Below, one piece after another: positions 54,711 through 62,995 of a DNA stretch of 62,995 nt; within the stretch, counting starts at the first letter, position 1; each line of letters begins with the position of its first letter. The translations under genes and the position numbers were made by a program. Below the pieces are notes generated by a model that made no database searches, was not told the origin of the DNA, and was given only the letters and a program-made list of their open reading frames with translations. The stretch spans positions 1-62,995 of the forward strand of contig NZ_CANLBV010000018.1 in NCBI RefSeq assembly GCF_947488985.1, read 5' to 3'. The DNA is from an uncultured Vibrio sp. (GTDB lineage Bacteria; Pseudomonadota; Gammaproteobacteria; Enterobacterales; Vibrionaceae).

Positions 54711-56000
54711 TTAGTTATTTCTCAACCAAACATCCTGACTACTCTGTGCTTTTTTCTTTTTCTTCTTTTTACCTGTGCCAGCAGGTGGCGCAACCGGTTT
54801 TAAGGCAGCGATAAGCTCAGCGGTTGCTGCTTCATCCACTTCAAAGCCTTCAACTTGTTCGCGATCAAGACGAATTTTGTTCTTCTTCTCGATGATTTTG
54901 AAGTGATGGTAATCTTCGTGATCGATTAACGATAATGCAAGGCCGACCTCACCCGCACGACCACTACGACCAATACGGTGCATGTAGTCAGATGGGCTAC
55001 GTGGTAGATCGAAGTTGATCACAACAGGAAGCTTCTCAATATCGAGACCACGGGCTGCGATGTCGGTTGCAATAAGAACATCAATCTCGCCAGATTTAAA
55101 ATCCTCTAGGATACGAGTACGTGAACCCTGCCCTTTATCCCCATGGAAGACTTCCGCGATGATGCCGCGTTTGTAAAGCTTGTCAGCTAAGTGCTCACAG
55201 CTGTTCTTTGCATTAACGAAGATCAGCGCTTGTCGCCATTGATGTTGCTGAATAAGATGCGCTAACAGTGCAGTCTTGCGGCCTTTTTCCACTTCGAAGA
55301 CACGTTGAACCAGTGTGCTTGCATTCGCGCTCTGCAGTTGAACTTCAACGGGATCATTAAGCAGTTCATGGGTTAACGCCTGCACTTGCTCAGGGAAAGT
55401 CGCTGAGAACAACAAGGTTTGTTTGTTGCTTGGCAGTAACTTTAAGATAGCATCCAGCTCTTCGGTAAAGCCAAGGCTTAACATGCGGTCAGCTTCATCA
55501 AGTACCAAGGTTTTTACTTTGTCTAACTTGATAGCGTTGCTTGAGATAAGGTCCAGTAAACGGCCTGGCGTTGCCACTAAGATATCCGTACCGCCACGCA
55601 GTGCTTGCATCTGAGCATTGACTGACACACCACCGAAAACACAAACGGTTTTGATCGCACCGTTAAAGTGAACCGCGTAAGACTTCACGCTATCCGCGAC
55701 TTGCTTAGCAAGCTCACGAGTCGGCACCAAAATAAGGCCAGACACAAAGTTACCTTTACCTGCTCTGCGGTCTAAAGGTACATCTTGGTGGATCTGCTGC
55801 AACAGTGGCAGTGCAAAGGCAGCGGTTTTACCTGAGCCGGTATTTGCGCCAGCAATGAGGTCGCGTCCTGCTAACACACTTGGAATCACTTGCGCTTGGA
55901 TTGGCGTTGGCTGTTGGTATTCAAGCTCAGTTAAACGAGCCATCAAAGGTGAGATTAAGCCAAGATCAGAAAAGTTGGTTGGTGTTGTGGTGTTAGTCAT
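54711..56000 (-). CDS. DEAD-box ATP-dependent RNA helicase, RhlE-like
   Basis: A 429-aa protein with the Q motif (F...PTPIQAQ), I AGANTGSGKT, Ia PTRELA, GG (FGGVSV), Ib TPGRLLD, II VLDEADRM, III SATFP, IV ALIFVNAKN, V ATDIAARGLDI and VI HRIGRSGRAGE, followed by a lysine-rich tail (GKKKKKKKAQSS). All catalytic motifs are present. It probably takes part in ribosome or mRNA remodelling. The short basic tail differs from CsdA or DbpA, so RhlE-type is the best fit. Confidence 0.92.
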   Translation of the reverse strand: MTNTTTPTNFSDLGLISPLMARLTELEYQQPTPIQAQVIPSVLAGRDLIAGANTGSGKTAAFALPLLQQIHQDVPLDRRAGKGNFVSGLILVPTRELAKQVADSVKSYAVHFNGAIKTVCVFGGVSVNAQMQALRGGTDILVATPGRLLDLISSNAIKLDKVKTLVLDEADRMLSLGFTEELDAILKLLPSNKQTLLFSATFPEQVQALTHELLNDPVEVQLQSANASTLVQRVFEVEKGRKTALLAHLIQQHQWRQALIFVNAKNSCEHLADKLYKRGIIAEVFHGDKGQGSRTRILEDFKSGEIDVLIATDIAARGLDIEKLPVVINFDLPRSPSDYMHRIGRSGRAGEVGLALSLIDHEDYHHFKIIEKKNKIRLDREQVEGFEVDEAATAELIAALKPVAPPAGTGKKKKKKKAQSSQDVWLRNN

Positions 56001-56230
56001 TAATTGCAGGAACTCAAAGCTAAAATAATAGCGCGCTATATTAACGTATTTCAGCCGTATTACGTAATGAATTCGCCTCTTGTGTCTTGTTTCAGCTTAG
56101 AGCGAATCTATTTCAGTCATGAACTCGCTTATTCTAACGACTCGCTTCTTGCTTCACCACGATCTTTCTTACTTCAACCACGATCTTTCTTGTGTAAGCA
56201 ACAAAAGTCCCCTCTAGCATTTTGTTACCA
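56001..56230. other. Region upstream of the helicase gene with a direct repeat
   Basis: No gene is seen. CCACGATCTTTCTT occurs at about 56157-56170 and again at about 56179-56192, a 22-bp period. The plus-strand frame 56004-56252 spans it but looks like a translated repeat without an SD. Confidence 0.5.
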
Positions 56231-56234
56231 ATAC

Positions 56235-56268
56235 AAAAACGCCAGCATTTAAAGCCGGCGTTTTTACA
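56235..56268. terminator. Terminator, usable in both directions
   Basis: AAAAACGCC (56235-56243) pairs with GGCGTTTTT (56257-56265), extended by GC/GC after one mismatch. It closes the small minus-strand gene at 56341-56529. Confidence 0.8.
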
Positions 56269-56340
56269 TTCTGTGCTGCTAACTGCTAGATAGCCACATG
56301 TAGATCAACGGTTGTGCTAAAACTAACGATTATGCGGAGA

Positions 56341-56529
56341 TTAACGGTTAAGACCGATATCACGCTGCATATGGCTAGATAAATCACTGGCGTTGTAACT
56401 GCGTGGTGAGTTGTCTACAAAAAGAATATCGAAAATGTGTGCAATCAATCCTTTGAAGTTAACCGAATAGGTCTTCTTATCCATAGAGTTAGGAACAGCG
56501 ATAGTATTCACTTGCATTGCTTGAGCCAT
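56341..56529 (-). CDS. 62-aa DUF1127-like small protein
   Basis: A 62-aa protein starting MAQAMQVNTIAVPN and ending in DLSSHMQRDIGLNR, which matches the C-terminal signature of the DUF1127/YjiS family (SDxxLxDIGLxR). An ideal SD (GAGG) lies 5 nt before ATG 56529; the frame to 56574 adds a non-conserved leader. Similar small proteins act as post-transcriptional or phosphate/carbon regulators in alpha-proteobacteria; their role in Vibrio is not known. Confidence 0.7.
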   Translation of the reverse strand: MAQAMQVNTIAVPNSMDKKTYSVNFKGLIAHIFDILFVDNSPRSYNASDLSSHMQRDIGLNR

Positions 56530-56840
56530 GATTGCCTCTCTATAAATTGGTCTAAATGTTTGTTTTGATGGCAATAATAGTAGATGAATATTTACAGGTT
56601 AAAAAATGACTAAAACTAAAAAGTCAGATTAGATTTTCTAATAAAAACAAATACTTAACAAGGTCAAATATAGATATGCACACTTTGTGAATCAAAATTC
56701 AACAGAGCGTATTAATCACGCATTTAGTACAAATAAACCTCACAGCAAAGCCTGAATTGTCACATTTATTTTACAAAAATAATTTTACTCATCCACTATC
56801 AAGGTGTTTCTTGATGGATTTTAGATAAGTTATATTTGGC

Positions 56841-57842
56841 TTAATTGATGGATTCAGCGTCTGGCTTCTTCGCATAAATTGACGCAAACACCGCAATGGT
56901 CATCGTCGCAACCACAACGACCAGCGACCAAGAAGTGGCAATAGCCCACTCACTCTCAACCAATAGCATTTTCACACCAATGAAAACCATGATGAAAGCG
57001 AGTGCTGGCTTCAAGTAGATGAACTTATCCATCATGCCTTGCAGCACGAAGTACAACGAACGCAGACCAAGCAGCGCAAACACGTTCGCCGCAAGTACTA
57101 AGAATGGTTGCTGGGTGACAGCAAAAATAGCAGGAATAGAGTCTAGCGCGAACATAACGTCCATCACGGCAATCACCCCAATCACTAACGTCATGGGCGT
57201 TAACATCCATTTAGCGCCTTGCTTTATCATCAACGCAGAACCATGAAAGTCGTCACTGACGGGCATAACTTTGCGCAGTAGCTTCTCAGGTAGCGTGTTG
57301 ACGCTCTCTTCTTCGACTTTATCCAACGCCAATTTAATACCTGTCGCAATCAAGAAAGCGGCAAACACGTAAAGCACCCAGTGGTATTGCGCCAACAGCT
57401 GAGCACCGAGCGCGATCATAACCGCACGCAACACTAAAGCACCAATCACGCCCCACAGAAGCGCCCTAGGTCTGAGCTGCTCCGGGACTTGATATTGAGC
57501 AAAGATCATCGCGAAAACAAACAGATTGTCGACGCTCAGTGATTTTTCTAGTAGATAGCCCGTGATAAATGCCACTGCTGCTTTTTGCGCTGTGTAGTCG
57601 CTATTGGGCGCATAAATGTCCCAAAATAGGTAGATAGAACCTGCAAACAAAAACGCAAGAACAAACCAGAAAACACTCCAGATTGCCGCTTTCTTGATAG
57701 TGACATTGCCACCACGAGTCTGATAGATATCAATAGAGACAAGAATCACCGTCAGCAGAAAAAAGCTCGCATACATAGTCATGATTGGCGATGAGAAAAA
57801 GGATTCGCTATTTGTGGATAACAGAGATTGAGTCGAGTTCAT
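56841..57842 (-). CDS. alx: TerC/Alx-family inner-membrane protein (manganese exporter type)
   Basis: A 333-aa protein with about nine membrane helices and both family acidic motifs: LEKSLSVDNLFVFAMIF and DVMFALDSIPAIFAVT. E. coli Alx is a Mn2+ exporter whose mRNA leader is a yybP-ykoY riboswitch, and the same RNA motif is upstream here. The start is ATG 57842, since GGAGG lies 4 nt before it; the in-frame ATG 57887 would translate through that SD. Confidence 0.88.
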   Translation of the reverse strand: MNSTQSLLSTNSESFFSSPIMTMYASFFLLTVILVSIDIYQTRGGNVTIKKAAIWSVFWFVLAFLFAGSIYLFWDIYAPNSDYTAQKAAVAFITGYLLEKSLSVDNLFVFAMIFAQYQVPEQLRPRALLWGVIGALVLRAVMIALGAQLLAQYHWVLYVFAAFLIATGIKLALDKVEEESVNTLPEKLLRKVMPVSDDFHGSALMIKQGAKWMLTPMTLVIGVIAVMDVMFALDSIPAIFAVTQQPFLVLAANVFALLGLRSLYFVLQGMMDKFIYLKPALAFIMVFIGVKMLLVESEWAIATSWSLVVVVATMTIAVFASIYAKKPDAESIN

Positions 57843-57923
57843 TATTCCTCCGGGCGGACGAACTGTCATAAGACCTTCCGCAAACAAAACATATCAATCT
57901 CCACAGGGATCTTGACTGTAAGT

Positions 57924-58033
57924 GCGTTGGTCTCGTTGAAGTGAAATAGGGATTTCACCTTTACATACCGGATAGGCTATTGGCCTAACGAGATGACGAC
58001 ATGTAAACTTGCGCTAACTACTCCCCAAACGCG
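57924..58033 (-). ncRNA. yybP-ykoY-type (Mn2+) riboswitch upstream of alx
   Basis: Read on the minus strand, the leader contains the motif's hallmark GGGGAGTAG (58026-58018), then TGTCGTCAT (about 58001-57993), CCGGTATGTAA (57970-57960) and a closing AACGC (57928-57924) able to pair with the 5' GCGTT (58032-58028) as P1. An internal hairpin of GGTGAAAT and ATTTCAC lies between. Order and spacing match the aptamer known before E. coli alx and mntP, which binds Mn2+. It ends about 80 nt before the alx ATG. Boundaries are approximate. Confidence 0.75.
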
Positions 58034-58208
58034 TGGATCATAATCATCTGATTGTGTTTCGTCTAGATAAATTTAAAAAGCGCCAAAGAGAAACGTTCCA
58101 CGTCTTTGCTACTGACGACTACAGACAGCTAATACAAGCAATTAATATCAAACACTAGGTTTAATATCAGGCACATAAAGCGCTGGCGCTATAAGCCTGT
58201 CGTGGGCG

Positions 58209-58304
58209 CTATAGACCAGCCGTCGGTACTAAGTAAACCAAAGCAGACCAAACCGATATCCAGCCTACCACCGCGACCGCATCTAACCAATCTTTGTTTT
58301 TCAT
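58209..58304 (-). CDS. 31-aa single-span membrane protein (uncalled small gene)
   Basis: The minus strand has ATG at 58304-58302 and TAG at 58211-58209. The 31-aa product begins MKNKDWLDAVAVVGWISVWS and ends LVPTAGL. GGAGAG precedes the ATG at ideal spacing. Residues 9-27 form one hydrophobic, Trp-containing helix after a charged N-terminus. It lies between the 5'-nucleotidase gene and the riboswitch of alx, on the same strand, so it could belong to either transcript. Not recognised. Confidence 0.6.
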   Translation of the reverse strand: MKNKDWLDAVAVVGWISVWSALVYLVPTAGL

Positions 58305-58407
58305 GCTTCTCTCCAGAGGAATCTACCCTGCTGGATAAAGCATAAAAAGTGCCAACTTTATAAATCATACGCGCGCGATAGATCAAACGACCACGGTGTC
58401 CACTGTG

Positions 58408-60147
58408 TTAATTGCAACAGGTTAGGCAGTTCATCGGCTGATGCTGCTGCAATGACTCGGGATGGGCTTGTAAAAACGTAATGAAGCAGTCTGCCATTGA
58501 GTCGGTTGTGACAATGCCATCTCCGATCATCTTCAAGACCGCGTTATAACCTTCTTTCCCTTTCATGGTATAGGCCGACGATGCGCCGCGATAAACACGT
58601 TCACGCGAAACTGCCTGCCAACCCCCCTCTTCAGAGTGGATTTCAAGGTGATGAATACGGTGCCCGAGAGGTGCTTGTTTGTGATAACAAAATTTCAAGT
58701 TATGCGTATAAGGAAAACTGCCAGAGCCAGTACCGACAACGCCATTATCTAGCGCATTGTTGATAGCCCCTTCAAGCATAGCGGCAATCGTTTTACCTTT
58801 GATGTCATACACGCCGATAGGCACGGCAAACGGAAGCAGTTTCCCTGCAATATCGGCAACCGAAACATCGCCGCTATTCAGTGAATTTCTTACACCACCC
58901 GAGTTGTGGATAGCAAAATCGACCTGATGACCACGCTTGTTCATCAAATAATGGAACGATTGAGCCACCAAGGGGGCCAATTGGCTCGGGCCTTGTTCAT
59001 CTGGGATACGTACATGACGCAGCTTGGTATTTGCATGCGCGATCACTTGTTGCTGAAGCTTGCGAACTCTAGGCTGGTATTTATCGGTCAGAATGCTTTG
59101 CAGTTGAGGATCTTTTTTGCATACCGCAATATTCTGATGATTATTTAAAAACGCACACGCCATCTCGTGAGCATCGTCTTGCCCGACTTCACTCAGTTTC
59201 GCGTCAATAAAGAGTCGACGACCCAACAACAGTTCGTTCTTACCGTTAAAGTGCGTCACTTTGCCTTGAGCATCGAACTCGATTTCACAGTGGCCTAGGC
59301 TCAATGCGTGGAAACCGGCTTGCACAACATAGGTGTCGCCAATTTTTACGCCGTAGTCATCGTCTTTCGCCAATCCAATATCAGCAAAGTCCCCTTGCAA
59401 GCGATGGCTATGCCCGCCCACAATCACGCCAATACCCTGCACATGAGCAGCCAGTTCGAGATCGGCATCGTAGCCGAGGTGGCTAAGCAACACAATCTTA
59501 TTGACGCCGGCTTGGTGGATCTGCTCAATAGTGGCTTTTGCGGTTGCGAGTGCGTTTTCAAATGGGGTATCGATATCTGGGTTAGCAATGCCAGCCATTT
59601 TATCAATGCTTAAACCAAATACAGCGACCTTCTCACCATCAAACTCTTTGGTTATGAACGCAGCGCTTTTGGTTTCGGTTAGGTAGGGCTTAACGATTGG
59701 ATTGTCGGCTAAGGTATGAGTTTTATTGATATCTTCATTGGATAGGTTCCAATTACCCGCTAACAGAGGAAATTGGATTCTTTTCGCGAAAATCGCAACG
59801 GGTTCGTTGCCCATGTCTAATTCATGGTTGCCAAGCGTCATGGCATCAATATTAAGCGCATTCAACAGATCGGCGTTGGCTTTCCCCTTGAACAGAGAAA
59901 AGTACAAAGTCCCTTGAAAGCAGTCCCCAGCATGCAGGAACAGGGTTCCAACCTTTTGGCGCTGGGCATCTTGTTCTATTTGTTTAAAGCGCGTTGAAAT
60001 TCGAGCAAAGCCTCCAGCACTGACATAAGGTTCAATGATGTGGTTGTTCATTTTCAGTGATAGCTGCAATGAGGTTGGTTCGAAGTATGAGTGGGTGTCA
60101 TTGATGTGTGCCAACACTATTTTTGTCGGCTTATTCTTTTTAGTCAT
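58408..60147 (-). CDS. 5'-nucleotidase/UshA-family phosphoesterase without signal peptide
   Basis: A 579-aa protein. The N-terminal metallophosphoesterase has AHINDTHS, HAGDCFQGT, GNHELD, LLSHLGY and GGHSH, giving the full di-metal site (about 13-255). The C-terminal 5'-nucleotidase domain (about 375-540) has HNSGGVRNSLNSGDV and GSGSFPYTHNLKF for substrate. The N-terminus (MTKKNKPTKIVLAHINDTHS) lacks any signal sequence, unlike periplasmic UshA, so the protein is cytosolic or uses an unusual route. The substrate is a nucleotide or nucleoside phosphate, unproven. Confidence 0.88.
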   Translation of the reverse strand: MTKKNKPTKIVLAHINDTHSYFEPTSLQLSLKMNNHIIEPYVSAGGFARISTRFKQIEQDAQRQKVGTLFLHAGDCFQGTLYFSLFKGKANADLLNALNIDAMTLGNHELDMGNEPVAIFAKRIQFPLLAGNWNLSNEDINKTHTLADNPIVKPYLTETKSAAFITKEFDGEKVAVFGLSIDKMAGIANPDIDTPFENALATAKATIEQIHQAGVNKIVLLSHLGYDADLELAAHVQGIGVIVGGHSHRLQGDFADIGLAKDDDYGVKIGDTYVVQAGFHALSLGHCEIEFDAQGKVTHFNGKNELLLGRRLFIDAKLSEVGQDDAHEMACAFLNNHQNIAVCKKDPQLQSILTDKYQPRVRKLQQQVIAHANTKLRHVRIPDEQGPSQLAPLVAQSFHYLMNKRGHQVDFAIHNSGGVRNSLNSGDVSVADIAGKLLPFAVPIGVYDIKGKTIAAMLEGAINNALDNGVVGTGSGSFPYTHNLKFCYHKQAPLGHRIHHLEIHSEEGGWQAVSRERVYRGASSAYTMKGKEGYNAVLKMIGDGIVTTDSMADCFITFLQAHPESLQQHQPMNCLTCCN

Positions 60148-60384
60148 ATTTTCTTCTCTCTTTGTCCCTTCATACTAGGTCGAGAATCATGACAGAATCG
60201 TGAATTTTATGAAACTGCACTGCAAAAAAATACTCGATTTAGCGAAAAATCGAACTTTATCGCAAATAAATAAAGAATGAATTTTGTGACCCTTAAGCAT
60301 ACCGGATACGTATTTTTCGATTATGATTAAAGATATCTGTTAGCTTTCAAAGAATTAGCAGAGCCTTCCGTTAGGAGTAAGCCT

Positions 60385-62064
60385 ATGCAACTAGAAAGAA
60401 TCGAGATTTCTGGCTTTCGAGGTATCAAGCGCATGTCACTCGCGTTTGACGATCTAACCACGCTTATTGGTGAAAATACTTGGGGTAAGTCTTCATTACT
60501 AGATGCCCTTTCCGTCGTTCTTCCTTCAGACGGTGTGCCATATCACTTTGAAATGACCGATTTTCATGTCGATTACTCGGTTTCACACCCACAGTCTCAG
60601 CATCTTCAAATTATTCTGGTCCTCAAAGCCAACGAAAAGAGCGAATTAAATGCAGGTCGTTACCGCAAGCTCAAACCTATCTGGATTCAAGACGAGTTCG
60701 GTGTCTATCGAATCTATTACCGAATCAGCGCAACATTAGAACAATATGAGATAACGACTCATTATGCCTTCTTAGATAGAGAGGGAGACCCACTCAAACT
60801 TCATCACTCAGAAAAAATGGCTCAAGAATTAATGACGCTGCATCCGGTCATTCGCCTGCGTGATGCAAGACGTTTTGAACGTCCTTTCCAGCGCAAAGTC
60901 ATCAATAACGAAAATGGGACTAACGCCAACAACAACAACAATGGTAATGGCCATCAGACCAGAATAGAAAAGCGCATCGACAATACGTGTAGGCGACTGA
61001 TGGCGATTCCTGGTCACGTTAATAAAGGGGAAATGCGCAGTAGCCTTGAGTCAATGCAAAACCTGATTGAGCACTACTTTTCATTTAAGAGCACATCGCG
61101 CAATAATCCTCGCAAACCACGTGATGGTTTACTTTACTCTGCAGGCGTAAACGACAAGAGTATTCATCAACTTGTTGAGGAGACCAAAAGCAAGCAAACT
61201 CGCTTACTATTCATGGGGTTACTTAATGCTTACCTACAAGCCAAGGGGCCGACAGACTTAAGACGCTGCGCACGCCCACTGTTGATCCTTGAAGATCCAG
61301 AAGGTCGCCTGCACCCTACTCACCTCGCGAGAGCGTGGAGCTTGATGCAAAAGCTCCCGATGCAAAAAATTCTGACCACCAACAGTGGTGAACTGCTCGC
61401 CGCTGTGCCACTGCAATCGATTCGGCGCTTGGTTCGCCAATCCGATAGAACCATCGCTAATCAACTGAATATGAATCACTTCAGCAAAGATGAACTCAGA
61501 CGTATCGGCTTTCATATTCGCTTCCACCGCTCTGGTGCTCTGTTTGCACGCTGCTGGCTATTGGTAGAAGGTGAAACCGAAGTTTGGCTGTTTAATGAAT
61601 TGGCGAATCAATGTGGCTATAACCTTGCAGCCGAAGGGGTACAAATTATCGAGTTTGCTCAATCGGGGCTTAAAGCGCTGATTAAAGTCGCACAAGAGTT
61701 TGGCATCGATTGGCACGTGGTCACCGATGGTGATGCAGCAGGCAAAAAATATGCAGCAACGGTATTGTCCAAACTTGGTAACGATCAAGAGCGGCATCGC
61801 CTCACTGAACTACCAGATAAAGACATTGAGCATTACTTGTATATGAATGGATTTGAACAGTTTTTCCGTGACATGGTCAAGATCCCGTATGACCACCCTA
61901 TCCCCCCAAAGAAAGTGGTGGCAAGAGTACTCAAGAAACACGCTAAGCCCGATCTTGCGTTGGCGATTGTCTCTCATTGCGAAAATCGCGGGCAAGAGTG
62001 TATTCCGCTGTTATTAAGATGGACACTAAAACGAGTGATAACCATGGCGAACGGGAACACCTAA
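60385..62064 (+). CDS. ybjD: OLD-family ATP-dependent endonuclease, YbjD-like (DUF2813)
   Basis: A 559-aa protein. The N-terminal AAA/ABC-type ATPase has Walker A GENTWGKSS (about 29-37), an inner part with an Asn-rich low-complexity linker (NNENGTNANNNNNGNGH, about 174-190), ABC signature/Walker B region LLILEDPEGRLHPTH (about 300), and the C-terminal TOPRIM nuclease motifs LLVEGETEVW and TDGDAAGKKYA. The layout is that of E. coli YbjD, an OLD-like nuclease acting in DNA repair or antiviral roles in other members. It is a lone gene, without partner GajB. Confidence 0.85.
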   Translation: MQLERIEISGFRGIKRMSLAFDDLTTLIGENTWGKSSLLDALSVVLPSDGVPYHFEMTDFHVDYSVSHPQSQHLQIILVLKANEKSELNAGRYRKLKPIWIQDEFGVYRIYYRISATLEQYEITTHYAFLDREGDPLKLHHSEKMAQELMTLHPVIRLRDARRFERPFQRKVINNENGTNANNNNNGNGHQTRIEKRIDNTCRRLMAIPGHVNKGEMRSSLESMQNLIEHYFSFKSTSRNNPRKPRDGLLYSAGVNDKSIHQLVEETKSKQTRLLFMGLLNAYLQAKGPTDLRRCARPLLILEDPEGRLHPTHLARAWSLMQKLPMQKILTTNSGELLAAVPLQSIRRLVRQSDRTIANQLNMNHFSKDELRRIGFHIRFHRSGALFARCWLLVEGETEVWLFNELANQCGYNLAAEGVQIIEFAQSGLKALIKVAQEFGIDWHVVTDGDAAGKKYAATVLSKLGNDQERHRLTELPDKDIEHYLYMNGFEQFFRDMVKIPYDHPIPPKKVVARVLKKHAKPDLALAIVSHCENRGQECIPLLLRWTLKRVITMANGNT

Positions 62065-62140
62065 ACCTTTAGCTTTTCTGATAGACGGTATAAGTTCTTC
62101 TGCAGTTAAGATCATCGTATTTTTAGAGTAACCAAAACCA

Positions 62141-62166
62141 AAAAAGGCACACCAAGTGGTGTGCCT
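62141..62166 (-). terminator. Terminator of the DUF1097 gene
   Basis: GGCACACC (62146-62153) pairs perfectly with GGTGTGCC (62158-62165); the minus strand continues with six T. It is located 80 bp after the DUF1097 stop. Confidence 0.88.
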
Positions 62167-62248
62167 GTATAAATCGGTATACAAATTAATTGGGGGTGAT
62201 CTTGCAAGGTTTCACAGTGACTAAACTATCGCTTTATTAACGTATTTA

Positions 62249-62743
62249 TTAAGCCTTTGCCTGTTTAGCGTGTTGTTCAACAACTTCCGAAGATTGAGTC
62301 GATTTCTCGTGAAGCCATAGCCCTGTTGCTTTCATCAAGTATCCAAACACACCACCAAGCAGTAAAGATGGTACTACAAGTTGCCAATCGCCACCTGCAG
62401 CAAACGTCGCACAGCAACCAATGAAGGTTCCTGGGATATAACCTAGCCACGCTTGTTTTGCTTGAATACACATAAAGAAAGCGACAATAGCAGTAATCAC
62501 ATAGCCTAAAATCTCTAGCCCTGCGAAGGTTGAGCTTTCGATAATCACCATTGCCCAGAATACGCCCGTCATGTTGGTTAATAAGCTACCTGCCAATCCT
62601 TTTACGCCACCTGTTGGCGAAGCAAAATAACTGGTGCAACCTAAGAAACCTGCCCATGACAATAAGCCGAAAGCGATAGCTATCCATCCCCAAAGACCTG
62701 ACAAAATACCTGTTGTTAATGAAATCGCAACTAATGTACTCAT
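62249..62743 (-). CDS. DUF1097 (YcdZ-like) inner-membrane protein
   Basis: A 164-aa protein with about five hydrophobic helices, the family motif SYFASPTGGVKGLAGSL in the first third and a short hydrophilic C-terminal tail (STQSSEVVEQHAKQAKA). The family is widespread in enterics and Vibrio with unknown function. Confidence 0.82.
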   Translation of the reverse strand: MSTLVAISLTTGILSGLWGWIAIAFGLLSWAGFLGCTSYFASPTGGVKGLAGSLLTNMTGVFWAMVIIESSTFAGLEILGYVITAIVAFFMCIQAKQAWLGYIPGTFIGCCATFAAGGDWQLVVPSLLLGGVFGYLMKATGLWLHEKSTQSSEVVEQHAKQAKA

Positions 62744-62918
62744 ACTACTTCTAAAGCCTAATTACGTAATTGAACGCAACCGGATTTAGCCTCACTTAAA
62801 ATCAAGTAAGCATACTATGGTAAGAACGCCTTCTTTTAGCCGATCGAGATCACATTAATAATGTACGCGAATGTGCATTTATCACTAGATAGAGACCGAA
62901 ATCGCTTATTCAACATAT

Positions 62919-62995
62919 TTAGGGCGTGTTGATCTTTGCTGTACATTTCGCGTTCAACAATACATCGGTAGCCACATCAACATGAATGCCAGCGA
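62919..62995 (-). CDS. 3' end of an unidentified protein-coding gene (partial)
   Basis: The minus strand from the window edge reads AGIHVDVATDVLLNAKCTAK, then INTP, ending in TAA at 62921-62919. The composition is protein-like and no stop interrupts it; the other two minus-strand frames contain stops. The family cannot be told from 24 residues. Confidence 0.45.
   Translation of the reverse strand, partial: AGIHVDVATDVLLNAKCTAKINTP

Noticed and set aside
56004..56252. 82-codon plus-strand frame upstream of the helicase gene
   Set aside because: It translates the CCACGATCTTTCTT direct repeat and the terminator stem, with no SD.
60385..62064. Defence-system (Gabija-like) interpretation of the OLD nuclease
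   Set aside because: No adjacent UvrD-like GajB partner; size and domain layout fit the chromosomal YbjD type.

Overview
The window looks like chromosomal DNA of a marine Vibrio, probably of the Splendidus clade. That placement is inference from gene content and codon style: a HutA-type heme receptor, FabV enoyl reductase, a FadL/VolA lipid-uptake pair, DUF3389, an AspT/AspD pair and a Vibrio-style palindromic intergenic repeat. No rRNA, tRNA, CRISPR array, prophage or complete insertion sequence was found. Most of the window is single-gene units or two- to three-gene operons with clear Rho-independent terminators.

Layout. 1-4.6 kb: end of an unidentified gene, a SPOR lipoprotein, a PatZ-type protein acetyltransferase and a LysR regulator. 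4.8-8.3 kb: heme receptor, a previously uncalled 24-aa membrane protein with an FNR-like box, and galE. 8.7-13 kb: 5-oxoprolinase operon pxpABC, in which pxpC carries an in-frame amber codon, and a FAD oxidoreductase preceded by a cluster of DnaA-like boxes. 13.3-18.3 kb: YbbAP-type ABC transporter divergent from tesA, then fabV. 18.5-24 kb: a GAF/degenerate-GGDEF/EAL protein, an ABC-class ATPase, a DnaJ-like protein and a YjdF-type membrane protein. 24.1-30.1 kb: SgrR-like regulator with a drug/metabolite exporter and a zinc-ribbon protein, DUF3389, a hotdog thioesterase, and M48 and M50 metalloproteases.

30.4-40.2 kb: fadL followed by volA, which is split by a frameshift exactly at a perfect 24-bp inverted repeat; a PhnA/YjdM-type zinc protein; an outer-membrane surface antigen preceded by a terminator-like leader; a LysR regulator; a small secreted protein; a patatin lipoprotein with an 11-G tract in its oxyanion motif; and pdxY. 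40.4-46.8 kb: aspT-aspD (aspartate to alanine plus CO2, upstream of the PLP salvage kinase pdxY) and a divergent DUF1656/HlyD/FUSC efflux operon. 47.1-54.5 kb: an envelope cluster of an unknown barrel-like protein, a carboxylesterase-fold lipoprotein that appears to have lost its catalytic residues, a ClsC-type phospholipase D lipoprotein and a TamA-like Omp85. 54.7-63 kb: DEAD-box helicase, a DUF1127-like small protein, a TerC/Alx transporter under a yybP-ykoY-type Mn2+ riboswitch, a new 31-aa membrane protein, a 5'-nucleotidase without a signal peptide, a YbjD-type OLD nuclease, a DUF1097 membrane protein and the end of another gene.

I see no obvious multi-gene defence or secretion system. 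The most unusual signals are local: the hairpin-associated break in volA, the poly-G tract in the patatin gene, the attenuator-like leader at 36.37 kb, the probable pseudo-esterase, two small membrane proteins outside normal gene-calling range, and two different heptamer tandem repeats. Two broken genes close together could reflect real decay or sequence error; reads are needed to tell.
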